Notes under the pieces: generated by a model
Told to the model about the DNA's origin: nothing
Seen by the model: the letters and a program-made list of their open reading frames with translations, nothing else
Database searches by the model: none
Source: JAYFQE01 sp034927345
Lineage (GTDB): Bacteria; Bacillota; Clostridia; Saccharofermentanales; UBA5734
DNA: 64,000 nucleotides
NCBI GenBank assembly: GCA_034927345.1
Contig: JAYFQE010000010.1
Location: 1-64,000, forward strand
Reading direction: 5' to 3'
In this document: positions 24,895 to 33,017 of the stretch, one piece after another
How the letters are laid out: every line of letters begins with the position of its first letter
Numbering within the stretch: the first letter of the stretch is position 1
Translations under genes and position numbers: made by a program

Positions 24895-26172
24895 TCAAAG
24901 CTGCGACTGGTAGATCTGCCGGCCCCATGAACCAATATCGTCCGCGAGTAAAAACATGGCGGCCGCGTGCATGCGGTTACCGGCTTTAATGTACCGGAGA
25001 ATAGCTTTCTGCAAGTTGGTTGTCGCGTTCAGCTGCCGGATATCCGGCGATACCACGTGGAAAACCCGTTCAAAGGTCTGTTTGTCGTCAGACCGGATCG
25101 GATAAAGGTACAACTCCCGCTGAAAGCGGCTGATATTGGCGCTTTCATCCAATATTTGCTGCAGCTGCGGATCCAGAAGCCAGGACAGGCAGACAAACGC
25201 GTGAATTTGTTTTTCCGGGAAATGAGTCTGAAAAAAGGTCAGCGCCTGTTTGATGGATTCTCCACAGGCCGCATGGTCCAGGCGGCCGTCTTCCGGAATG
25301 TGGACATCCAGAACGCCCATGCCGGGAGCCAGCACTTCCCGCCACTGATCCTTCATTAATACAACCGGCGTTCTTTGCGCATTGCCGTCGGGCGTGACCG
25401 GATAACCCTGAATCCGGTCATCCTGTTCGGTCAGGGTTGACGTCCAGGCATTCTGCCGGTCAAACATGCCGTTTGTTCCGTCGACCTGACCGTCGCCGCG
25501 ATAGGTCATCCCGCCGACCGAAAGCGCGCAGACGTGCCGGCCGGTTATCTGGCGGTAAGCTTTGACAGATCCGTAGAAATTAATATAACAATACTGCAGC
25601 CGGCCGATTCGGAACAATTTGCCGAGAAAATGGCCATAAAGCCACCAATACTGGGCTAAGCCGTAACGGCCGTTTTTTCGGTTATAATCATCCATCCAGA
25701 TCCGGACATCGCTGAGCGTCGAACGCAAGATATCCGGACTAATCGCTTGTTTTTGGTAATAGGCGGCCATTTCCGGCAGTCCGGACAAGATGATCAAGGC
25801 CGGCATCAATCCGGCCAGATTGGCCATCGCTTTGTAAGGTTCCGGCATCGTAAACCGTTCGCCGCCGTATTCGGTATCCGAATGATAGAGCAGGACATGG
25901 TTGACCAGCAACAGCGCTTTTAAACCGGCGTTTGACTTGACCAGTTCCGCGGCCTGAGTCAGGGCGGCCAAAGAAGCCGCATCAAGCTGCAAGAATTCAT
26001 TCATTTCCTGCAGATAGTCGCTGTCTAGAATTTCCAGTTCGGGTTGTTTATCCGAAATTTGCAGATCGGCCCATTTTTGTTGCCAAATTTCCGGTATCTG
26101 ACGTTGATCAAGTCCCAAATCGATACAGATCCGGCTGAGATCTGCCTTGGTTTCTAAAGTTTCATGATTCAT
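24895..26172 (-). CDS. GNAT-like acyltransferase domain protein (NAT_N/GNAT_C type)
   Basis: Protein of 425 aa. The central and C-terminal region (about 150-410) resembles the paired N-acyltransferase N-terminal and GNAT-like C-terminal domains seen in many Bacillota and Actinobacteria. Recognisable stretches are VLDVHIPEDGRLDHAACGES, FFQTHFPEK, AFVCLSWLLDPQL and ISRFQREL. Substrate and acyl donor are unknown for the family. The ATG at 26172 has only a weak ribosome site (GATGGAAT). It stands where rpoBC would lie in a classic str region. Family assignment is from memory of motifs. Confidence 0.7.
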   Translation of the reverse strand: MNHETLETKADLSRICIDLGLDQRQIPEIWQQKWADLQISDKQPELEILDSDYLQEMNEFLQLDAASLAALTQAAELVKSNAGLKALLLVNHVLLYHSDTEYGGERFTMPEPYKAMANLAGLMPALIILSGLPEMAAYYQKQAISPDILRSTLSDVRIWMDDYNRKNGRYGLAQYWWLYGHFLGKLFRIGRLQYCYINFYGSVKAYRQITGRHVCALSVGGMTYRGDGQVDGTNGMFDRQNAWTSTLTEQDDRIQGYPVTPDGNAQRTPVVLMKDQWREVLAPGMGVLDVHIPEDGRLDHAACGESIKQALTFFQTHFPEKQIHAFVCLSWLLDPQLQQILDESANISRFQRELYLYPIRSDDKQTFERVFHVVSPDIRQLNATTNLQKAILRYIKAGNRMHAAAMFLLADDIGSWGRQIYQSQL

Positions 26173-26351
26173 TCTATCATTCCATCTCTGTTATAAAGGA
26201 TCAATTGCTGCCTTTTAGTATAGCACAAGCATTCTGCCCATGCAGCATCAGCCTTTATAAATTTCAATATATATTCAGGCAATTGCCAGCTAACCCGGCA
26301 TCGGGTAAAATAATTCCGGCCTGTTTTACAGGTTAACAAGGAGGCAATTGA

Positions 26352-27161
26352 ATGACTTATCGACTTTTGGTTCTGGATCTTGACGGAACATTGCTCCGTC
26401 AAGATAAATCGGTTTCCGACGCGAATCGCCAGTCCATACGCCTGGCGCGGCAAAACGGGGTTCGCGTTGTCTTGGCAACCGGCAGGCCGCCGGTTGGCAC
26501 ACGGGCAATCCAGAAAGCCCTGGGGCCGGAATGCGACGAGTATTTGATCGCCTTTAACGGGGCTTTAATCCAAAATCAGCATACCGGCGCCGTACTGAGC
26601 CGGCATCATCTATCCCGGACTGATTATGATCTGCTTGCGCCGCTGGTTCATTCACTGGGTCTGTTTTGCTATGCTTTCACCCAGGATACCTGCCTTGCTC
26701 CGGAATGGCATGAAATCGTTGATATTGAACGCCGGGTCAATGGAATTGAGATCAAGATCCAGAAATTTGCCGATCTGCCGCCGGAAGAGCCATTGATCAA
26801 AATCATGGCGACAGGAACGCCCGAAGAACTGGACCGGGCCATGGCGGTGATTCCCCGGGTCTGGCGCGAACGCTACTCTGTCGTCCGCTCAGCGCCGATT
26901 CTGCTGGAATTTCTCCATCCTATGGCCAGCAAAGGGCAGGCGGTACGTGAATTGGCAGCCAATTTGGATATTGACCGCCAGGCTGTCATCTGCATCGGCG
27001 ACGCCGGCAACGATGTCGATATGATCACTTTTGCCGGCCTCGGCGCAGCTATGGGCAACGCCACGACCGACGCCCTGGCTGCGGCCGACATCATCACCGC
27101 CAGCAATGAGCAAGACGGCGTGGCTCAAGTGATCAACCGATATATCCTGAGTCAGAACTGA
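26352..27161 (+). CDS. HAD-superfamily (Cof-type) phosphatase
   Basis: Cytoplasmic haloacid dehalogenase-type phosphatase of the Cof/YidA subfamily, 269 aa. Motif I is DLDGTLL with the nucleophile near residue 9, motif II the ATGRPP region, motif III K186-like in the SKGQAV segment and motif IV GDAGNDVDMI. The C2B cap domain lies between about 90 and 195. Substrates in this family are sugar phosphates, nucleotides or flavin intermediates and cannot be read here. AAGGAGG precedes the ATG. It ends 3 bp from the convergent membrane-protein gene. Confidence 0.9.
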   Translation: MTYRLLVLDLDGTLLRQDKSVSDANRQSIRLARQNGVRVVLATGRPPVGTRAIQKALGPECDEYLIAFNGALIQNQHTGAVLSRHHLSRTDYDLLAPLVHSLGLFCYAFTQDTCLAPEWHEIVDIERRVNGIEIKIQKFADLPPEEPLIKIMATGTPEELDRAMAVIPRVWRERYSVVRSAPILLEFLHPMASKGQAVRELAANLDIDRQAVICIGDAGNDVDMITFAGLGAAMGNATTDALAAADIITASNEQDGVAQVINRYILSQN

Positions 27162-27164
27162 TAT

Positions 27165-27800
27165 TTAAAGAAAAACGGTAATCGCCAGAAAATGGCAGGC
27201 AGCGCCGGCGTTAACAAAAAAATGCCAGATAACATGGGCATAACGGCGGGATTGCGCGAAGAACAAGATACCGCCCGTATAGAAAATGCCTCCGGCCAGG
27301 ATCAGCCAGGCGAAGACCGGATTGGCTTGCCGGATGAAAACCGGCAGGCAGATCACAACAGCCCAGCCCATGAGTAAATAAAGTACAGTCGACAAGATCC
27401 AGGTCAGCCGGTTCTTTTTGAAGGCCAGGACCTTAAAAAGAATTCCAACGAGAACCAGAATCCATTCCATAATCAGAATAGATTGTCCGGTCCGGCCGCC
27501 AATAACCGCGATGGCGATCGGCGTGTAACTGCCGGCTATGGCGAAAAAAATGGCCATATGATCCAGCCGGTTCAAAACTTTTTTAGCTGCGCCGCCGGCC
27601 GGCAGCCCATGATAAACAGCTGAAACGCCAAACATCAAAATCAGGCAGCCGCAGAAGACCGCTACGCCGACGCCGTTGCGTAACGAAACGCGGCCGGCAT
27701 TCCAGACTGCCCAGGGAAGCATGAGCATAACAGCCGCAGCCATGATTCCATGGGTCAGGACATTTAAATGCTCCTCATACTTGGTTTGCGCATAAGCCAC
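27165..27800 (-). CDS. Hemolysin III / PAQR-family membrane protein
   Basis: Seven-helix membrane protein of about 211 aa. Family hallmarks are SAVYHG, the LDHMAIFFAIAGSYTP segment and the C-terminal HVIWHFFVNAGA. These supply the His/Asp metal site typical of PAQR/TrhA proteins. In bacteria the family (TrhA/YqfA) is linked to membrane energetics and lipid homeostasis; haemolysis is not generally its role. The GTG at 27800 was chosen because GGAGG lies 8 nt upstream; the longer TTG frame would overlap that site. Confidence 0.88.
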   Translation of the reverse strand: MAYAQTKYEEHLNVLTHGIMAAAVMLMLPWAVWNAGRVSLRNGVGVAVFCGCLILMFGVSAVYHGLPAGGAAKKVLNRLDHMAIFFAIAGSYTPIAIAVIGGRTGQSILIMEWILVLVGILFKVLAFKKNRLTWILSTVLYLLMGWAVVICLPVFIRQANPVFAWLILAGGIFYTGGILFFAQSRRYAHVIWHFFVNAGAACHFLAITVFL

Positions 27801-28028
27801 AATGTCTTCCTCCAGCAAAGCTATACCCGAATATCATCAAGTTTCTCTTACGTTATTTATTGTATTCTGTCATATAGTTATCATTATTATATGTAATAGC
27901 ATGAGATATTATATTTAACAAGCCAGCGGCCGGCATCTTGTTGCCGGCCATAAAATGAGCGATAATTAAGCTCACACAAAGTGTTGAGACGGCGGCAATA
28001 TCGATAAAATTTTACAAGGAGGCAGGTT

Positions 28029-29216
28029 ATGAAGGAATCAACCCGTTTTGATTTTTCCCATACCAGACATTTACTTGAACGTTATGTCCAGCTGGGTTCG
28101 ATTGCGGGCGCAAGTCTGCAAGTCACACAGCATGGTGAAACTATTTTAGCAACACAAGTTGGATACGCAGATCGCGAACGTCAGAAAATTATGACGTCGG
28201 ATACCATTTTTCGCATTTTTTCCATGACCAAGCCTCTGACGGTTGTTTGCTTTCTCCTGTTGTGCGAGCAAGGCCTTGTTCATGTGAATGATCCGGTCAG
28301 CGCCTATCTGCCGGGATTCCGGGACACAAAGGTCTGGGTCCCCCAAGGCCAGCAGTGGACGGCGGAACCGGCGGAACGTGAACTGACGCTGCATCACCTC
28401 CTGACTATGACTTCGGGTATTCCCTATCCGCATGATCCATCGCCGGCCAGCCAGTCGATAACGGCGTTGCTGAAGAAAGCCGCCGCCGCCGCGGCAGCCG
28501 GCCAAGTCATCGATTTGCCGGCTCTCGCCAATCATGTCGGCGCCATTCCGCTGAATTTCCAGCCGGGTTCCCACTGGCTGTATGGCTTATCGCTGGATAT
28601 TATCGGAGCTGTCATCGAAGTTGTTTCCGGCAAGAAATTGAGTTGTTTCATGCAGGAGCAGCTGCTGGATCCGCTGGGCATGAAAGAGACCGGTTTCCAG
28701 ATCAAGCCGGAGAGTATGGAACGTCTGGCCGGCCTTTATGCCGAGAAAGAAGGCGTGCTGATCGGCGACGCGCCCAATGATCTGACTCCGGGCGACCCCT
28801 GCCAGCCGCCGATGATCGAGTACGGCGGAGCAGGACTCTTCAGCACCCGCTCGGATTATACCCGATTTGCCCGGATGCTTCTGGGCGGTGGCACGCTGGA
28901 AGGCTGCCGTATCCTCAGCAGCAAGTCGGTTGATCTGATGCGCAGCAATCATCTCGGCCAAGTCCAGATCGCTGATTATAACTGGGATACTTTGAAAGGA
29001 TATGGCTACGGTCTTGGTGTCCGCTGTCTGCTGGATCCGATCCCGGCCGGCACGATGGTCAAGCCCGGCGAATTCGGCTGGGACGGCGCCGCAGGAACCT
29101 GGTTCAGCGTTGATCCCAATGAGGATATGACCATCGTCTACATGGTCCAGCGATTCCCGGCTAATCATATCCGCTTCATCCCGCGGCTGCAGGCAACCAT
29201 TTATGCCGCGCTTTGA
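28029..29216 (+). CDS. Beta-lactamase-fold serine hydrolase (class C / esterase EstB type)
   Basis: Protein of 395 aa with the penicillin-binding/beta-lactamase fold. The SxxK nucleophile motif is SMTK (about residues 64-67, in FRIFSMTKPLT). The tyrosine motif is in WLYGLSLD, and the C-terminal HxG position reads GWDGAAGT. It has no signal peptide, so it is probably a cytoplasmic esterase or peptidase, not a drug-resistance enzyme. AAGGAGG precedes the ATG. It is 30 bp from the YhhN gene and may be cotranscribed. Confidence 0.87.
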   Translation: MKESTRFDFSHTRHLLERYVQLGSIAGASLQVTQHGETILATQVGYADRERQKIMTSDTIFRIFSMTKPLTVVCFLLLCEQGLVHVNDPVSAYLPGFRDTKVWVPQGQQWTAEPAERELTLHHLLTMTSGIPYPHDPSPASQSITALLKKAAAAAAAGQVIDLPALANHVGAIPLNFQPGSHWLYGLSLDIIGAVIEVVSGKKLSCFMQEQLLDPLGMKETGFQIKPESMERLAGLYAEKEGVLIGDAPNDLTPGDPCQPPMIEYGGAGLFSTRSDYTRFARMLLGGGTLEGCRILSSKSVDLMRSNHLGQVQIADYNWDTLKGYGYGLGVRCLLDPIPAGTMVKPGEFGWDGAAGTWFSVDPNEDMTIVYMVQRFPANHIRFIPRLQATIYAAL

Positions 29217-29246
29217 ATCAATAAGGATCACGCAGGAGGACAGCCT

Positions 29247-29876
29247 ATGGAATGGATTGCCCTGGGTTTGTTTGGAATCGATTTGATCATACACCTGACC
29301 TGGCCGCGCCATTCGATCATCACAAAATGCCTGTTGATACCTTTACTGACGGTCTATTATCTTCTGGCGGCCAGCCAGGCCGGTTTATTTGTCTTGCTGG
29401 CTTTAGCTGCCTGCTTTATGGGCGATTTGCTGCTTGCCCTGTCCGGCCGCAGCGGGTTTTTCATAACCGGTCTGCTGTTCTTTATGAGCGGCCATTTTCT
29501 GTATGCCGTCCATTTGCTGCAATCAACCCGGTTCTTGCAGGATCTGCCCGTTTGGGGATGCCTGCTGGTTTTGCCGTATCTCTTGTATCTGGCCTGGCTG
29601 TATGTTCGGCTGCGTCGATCTATGGGACCGATGCTGCCTTGCTTCTGGATCTATGGCCCGGCTATCTGCGGGATGAGTTTTCTCTGCCTGACCCGCGTCT
29701 TTTCTTATGCGGGCCCGGCTTTCTGGCTGCCCTTGCTTGGTTCAATCCTGTTTATCGCCTCAGATACGATGCTTGCTCTCCACCATTTTCGCAAACCGCT
29801 TGATCATGCCGATTTGAAAATCATGTCGACTTATGGACTGGCCCAGTTGTTTTTGATTCTGGGTTTAGCCGCTTGA
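29247..29876 (+). CDS. YhhN/TMEM86-family membrane protein (lysoplasmalogenase-like)
   Basis: Integral membrane protein of 209 aa with about seven to eight helices. The family pattern is visible: an early TKCLLIPLL, FMGDLLLAL, FFMSGHFLYAV, and a late SILFIASDTMLA and STYGLAQLFLILG. Relatives hydrolyse lysoplasmalogens; plasmalogens are typical of anaerobic Clostridia, so the role would fit. Activity is inferred. The GGAGG upstream of the ATG at 29247 overlaps the end of the hydrolase gene region. Confidence 0.82.
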   Translation: MEWIALGLFGIDLIIHLTWPRHSIITKCLLIPLLTVYYLLAASQAGLFVLLALAACFMGDLLLALSGRSGFFITGLLFFMSGHFLYAVHLLQSTRFLQDLPVWGCLLVLPYLLYLAWLYVRLRRSMGPMLPCFWIYGPAICGMSFLCLTRVFSYAGPAFWLPLLGSILFIASDTMLALHHFRKPLDHADLKIMSTYGLAQLFLILGLAA

Positions 29877-29998
29877 CGATCAGGCGATAAACAAAGTGTC
29901 TGTCTTTGCCACAACCCTTTACCGCTGCTCCGCGAATAAGATAAGATAGATATGACAAGAGCAGCCGTTTAGAAAGAGATATTGATCAGGAGGACCCT

Positions 29999-30274
29999 AT
30001 GGCCAAAATTATTGTCGAGGTCTGCGCCGGAACTTATTGCACGATGCTGGGATCTATGGATATTATCGACGCGATTGCTTCGTTGACGGAAATCCGGCAT
30101 GAACATGATCCTGAATGCGAGATCGAAGTGAAGGCGATTCCCTGCCCGGGCTTATGTGAACAAGGCCGGCGCGCTCCATTGGTTATTGTCAACGGCACGC
30201 CGATTTTTCAGGCTGACAGCGAAACAGTCATGGCTATGATCCTGGATCAGGCCAAATGCGGCGGCAGCCGATGA
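29999..30274 (+). CDS. Thioredoxin-fold [2Fe-2S] ferredoxin-like protein
   Basis: A 91-aa protein with the C-x4-C (C9, C14) and C-x3-C (C49, C53) pattern that binds a [2Fe-2S] cluster in NuoE-like thioredoxin-fold proteins. It ends 10 bp before the [FeFe]-hydrogenase gene. It is probably its electron carrier or a subunit relaying electrons from NAD(P)H or another donor. The sequence is shorter than NuoE because the N-terminal helical bundle is missing. CAGGAGG precedes the ATG. No flavin subunit (NuoF/HydB type) is encoded next to it. Confidence 0.82.
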   Translation: MAKIIVEVCAGTYCTMLGSMDIIDAIASLTEIRHEHDPECEIEVKAIPCPGLCEQGRRAPLVIVNGTPIFQADSETVMAMILDQAKCGGSR

Positions 30275-30284
30275 GGTACGCCCC

Positions 30285-31784
30285 ATGAGAGGAATTTTCA
30301 CACCCATCACGAAAATCCGGCGCCAGGTTTTTTCCGAAATCGCCCGTTTTGCTTATGAAAGAGATTTGGCCGGCACTGATTTCAGCTATTTTTATGAAAG
30401 CGCCTATCGCATCATCCCCGGCGAAATACCTCAGTATCGGGAAAGCGTCTTTAAAGAAAGAGCGATTATCCGTGAACGGATCCGCCTGGCGCTCGGTCTG
30501 GCCATGCGTCCGACAGGCACACATCAGGGATTTACCGACGGCATGGCCGCCTGTGCCACACAAAATAAATGTTTGCAGGAACCGCTTGTCAATATTATTC
30601 CGTTTGCCTGCGAGGCTTGTCCCACCGACCGTTTTCAGGTCAGCGACCAATGCCGGAAATGCCTCGCCCACCCCTGCACCTCGGTATGTCCGGTTAAAGC
30701 GATTACCCTGGGTAAGAACGCGGCGATGATCGACCAGGATAAATGCATCAAATGCGGCCGCTGTGTTCAGGCCTGCCCCTATCATGCCATTCTCCGCTTC
30801 GGACGGCCTTGCGCCGAAGCGTGCGGCGCCGATGCCATCGGCAGCGACGAGCTGGGCCGGGCCAGCATCGATCAGCAGAAATGTGTCGCCTGCGGTCTGT
30901 GCATCGTCAGCTGCCCTTTTGCCGCGATTGCCGATAAATCGGAAATATTTCAGCTGATTACGGCGATTCGTCAGGGAATCAAGGTATTCGCCGAGCTCGC
31001 GCCTTCTTTTGCCGGTCAATTCGGCCCTTTGGCTACACCGGGGAAAATTGTCGCCGGCCTCAAAGCGCTTGGGATAGCGGATGTTATCGAAGTCGGCTGG
31101 GGCGCGGATATCGGCTCGCTGCACGAGGCGGACGAATATCTGGATCATGTTCCGGAAAAGCAGCCGTTTCTCGGCACCAGCTGTTGTCCGGCCTGGGAAT
31201 CTTTCGCCAGGAAGACGCAGCCTGAGTTGGGCGGGTGTATCGCCAGTTCCCATACACCGATGGTGGCTGCCGCCAAAAAAATCAAAGAACAGAATCCAGA
31301 TGCCCGGGTCGCCTTCATCGGCCCCTGCGTCGCAAAAAAGCTGGAAGCCCTTGAAGATGAGGTGCGGCTTTATGTCGACTACGTTATTACTTTCGAAGAA
31401 TTAATGGGGATGTTTTCCGCCCGGGCGATCGAGCTGAACGATCTGGCGGAAGATCCGCCGACCGCCCTGGCTTCCTGCGACGGCAGGCAATATGCCGTTG
31501 CCGGCGGCGTAGCCCAGGCCATCATTCATTGCATCCGGCACCGTGATCCGGAGCGGGAAGTTCCTTTTATGAAAGCCGACAATTTGCGGGATTGCCGGAA
31601 AATGCTTTTGCTGGCCAAAGCCGGGAAGACGCCGTCTTATCTTCTGGAGGGTATGGCCTGCCCCGGCGGCTGCGTCGGCGGGCCGGGAACCCTGACCCCG
31701 ATCCAGAGGGCCGGCGCCGCTGTCCAGGCCTTCGCGCAAACATCGCCTTATCCAACTGCCAACGACAGCCCCGCCGCCGAGTAA
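30285..31784 (+). CDS. [FeFe]-hydrogenase, group-B-like, with ferredoxin domains
   Basis: Catalytic protein of 499 aa expected to evolve or oxidise H2 with ferredoxin-type electrons. The N-terminal half carries many cysteines: C109/C112, C123-C126-C131-C135, C154-C157-C160-C164, C176/C180 and C200-C203-C206-C210, consistent with at least three [4Fe-4S] clusters. H-cluster motifs are L1 TSCCPAW (298-304), L2 GPCVAKKLE (346-354) and L3 EGMACPGGC (C459, C463). L2 starts GPC where group A has MPC, and L3 ends GGPG; both point to group B. The maturases HydE/F/G are not in the window. The ATG is 10 bp after the [2Fe-2S] protein gene. Confidence 0.88.
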   Translation: MRGIFTPITKIRRQVFSEIARFAYERDLAGTDFSYFYESAYRIIPGEIPQYRESVFKERAIIRERIRLALGLAMRPTGTHQGFTDGMAACATQNKCLQEPLVNIIPFACEACPTDRFQVSDQCRKCLAHPCTSVCPVKAITLGKNAAMIDQDKCIKCGRCVQACPYHAILRFGRPCAEACGADAIGSDELGRASIDQQKCVACGLCIVSCPFAAIADKSEIFQLITAIRQGIKVFAELAPSFAGQFGPLATPGKIVAGLKALGIADVIEVGWGADIGSLHEADEYLDHVPEKQPFLGTSCCPAWESFARKTQPELGGCIASSHTPMVAAAKKIKEQNPDARVAFIGPCVAKKLEALEDEVRLYVDYVITFEELMGMFSARAIELNDLAEDPPTALASCDGRQYAVAGGVAQAIIHCIRHRDPEREVPFMKADNLRDCRKMLLLAKAGKTPSYLLEGMACPGGCVGGPGTLTPIQRAGAAVQAFAQTSPYPTANDSPAAE

Positions 31785-31847
31785 TTATTGCCGGATGGCC
31801 GCGCCGTCAGGAAGCGGCAGGAACCGGAGATTGGATGTATTATTGAG

Positions 31848-32849
31848 ATGGTCAATGTTTGTTATTATGATAAGGACGCGTTTGATTGTCAGCAATATGA
31901 CCGGCTGACCGATATTCACTGGCCGACCGAATCAAAATTGTGGATCGACTTTTCCGATGAGCCTTCCGAGGATGAAATTCACTGGTTATCGGAACAACTT
32001 GGCCTGCACCCGATTGCCATCAAAAGTCTTTTTGACGCTTCCCGTCATTCGCGGCTGCAGGAATTTACCCAGCAAATCTATCTGGGAACATGGGTACTCA
32101 CAGATGAAGATCCTTTTTCAGCCAATGAAGGCGCTTCGGCGCCGGACGATCAGTCTGAACTGCAAGTCAAGCATCTGGGGCTGGTTTTGGGCGGGCAGTT
32201 TCTGATTTCCGCTCATTCCGGTCCGCTGGCGACGATCGAACGCAGCCGGAAACGACTTCAAGACGATGCCGGCGAAGTCCGCAGCCAGGCGCCTGATTTT
32301 TTGCTGTATCAGATAATGGACGGGGTTGTCGATGATTATTACGAAGCTGTCGACCGGATGTCCGAACAAATTGACGATCTGGATACCCGGATGGACGAAC
32401 CCTACGACCGGCGGCTGCAGCATGATGTCCTGGTCAGCAAACGCCGCCTGTTGGTTTTGCATAAAGCGATTACGCCGCTGCGCGATACGCTGTTGAATCT
32501 GCGCCGGTTGGACCATCCGATTATCAGCCATCACACCGACATTTACATGCGTGATATTTTTGAGCACATCCTGCAGCTTCTGGATACGATCGATACCTAT
32601 CGCGACGTCTTGTCGAATACGGTCGAGCTGGGTATGGCTGCCGCCAGCAATCGTATGAACGAGGTGATGACGGTCCTGACGGTCGTCACATCTTTCTTTA
32701 TCCCGCTCAGTTTTATAACCGGTTATTTTGGCATGAATCTGGCTATGCCGGAAATGAACAATCCGATCACTTACCCGATTGTGATCGGCCTCATGCTGGC
32801 CACCGTCATCAGCATGATCATCTGGTTCAAGCGAAAAAAGTGGCTTTAG
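31848..32849 (+). CDS. corA: CorA-family divalent metal ion transporter
   Basis: Pentameric Mg2+ (or Co2+/Ni2+) channel, about 333 aa. A large cytoplasmic domain with a long helix is followed by two C-terminal transmembrane helices. The GMN signature is in YFGMNLAMPEMNNP near residue 293, and the tail is basic. The frame opens at a TTG (31788) just after the hydrogenase stop. The ATG at 31848 gives a normal CorA N-terminus but has no clear ribosome site, so the start is uncertain. No M-box riboswitch was seen. Confidence 0.88.
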   Translation: MVNVCYYDKDAFDCQQYDRLTDIHWPTESKLWIDFSDEPSEDEIHWLSEQLGLHPIAIKSLFDASRHSRLQEFTQQIYLGTWVLTDEDPFSANEGASAPDDQSELQVKHLGLVLGGQFLISAHSGPLATIERSRKRLQDDAGEVRSQAPDFLLYQIMDGVVDDYYEAVDRMSEQIDDLDTRMDEPYDRRLQHDVLVSKRRLLVLHKAITPLRDTLLNLRRLDHPIISHHTDIYMRDIFEHILQLLDTIDTYRDVLSNTVELGMAAASNRMNEVMTVLTVVTSFFIPLSFITGYFGMNLAMPEMNNPITYPIVIGLMLATVISMIIWFKRKKWL

Positions 32850-32900
32850 GCGCCAATTTGATTATTGCTTCCGCAACCCGTGTTACAGCGGTTCTTTTTA

Positions 32901-32938
32901 CCCATGTTAAACTGGTTTTATAACCATATAAACATGGG
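32901..32938. promoter_or_regulatory. Nested inverted repeat upstream of eno
   Basis: Outer arms CCCATGTT (32901-32908) and AACATGGG (32931-32938) enclose a second repeat TGGTT-TTAT-AACCA (32913-32926). No T-run follows, so it is more likely an operator or a leader structure of eno than a terminator of corA. Function is inferred. Confidence 0.35.
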
Positions 32939-33017
32939 ATAGGCGCCGGGTTATTATCCTGGCGCCAAGCGGCATTGGTCAGGATCGCCGGCAAAATGCC
33001 GGCAAGGGAGGTCAATC

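Noticed and set aside
27165..27800. A haemolysin virulence factor
   Set aside because: Hemolysin III proteins are PAQR-type membrane proteins and are not generally cytolysins.
28029..29216. A beta-lactam resistance gene
   Set aside because: The beta-lactamase fold is present but there is no signal peptide and the context is metabolic, so an esterase/peptidase role is more likely.
30234..31253. A 339-codon open frame opposite the hydrogenase gene
   Set aside because: The plus-strand frame has the complete H-cluster motifs; the minus-strand frame has none.
32850..33017. A riboswitch between corA and eno
   Set aside because: Only nested palindromes are visible; no recognised riboswitch core could be matched by eye.
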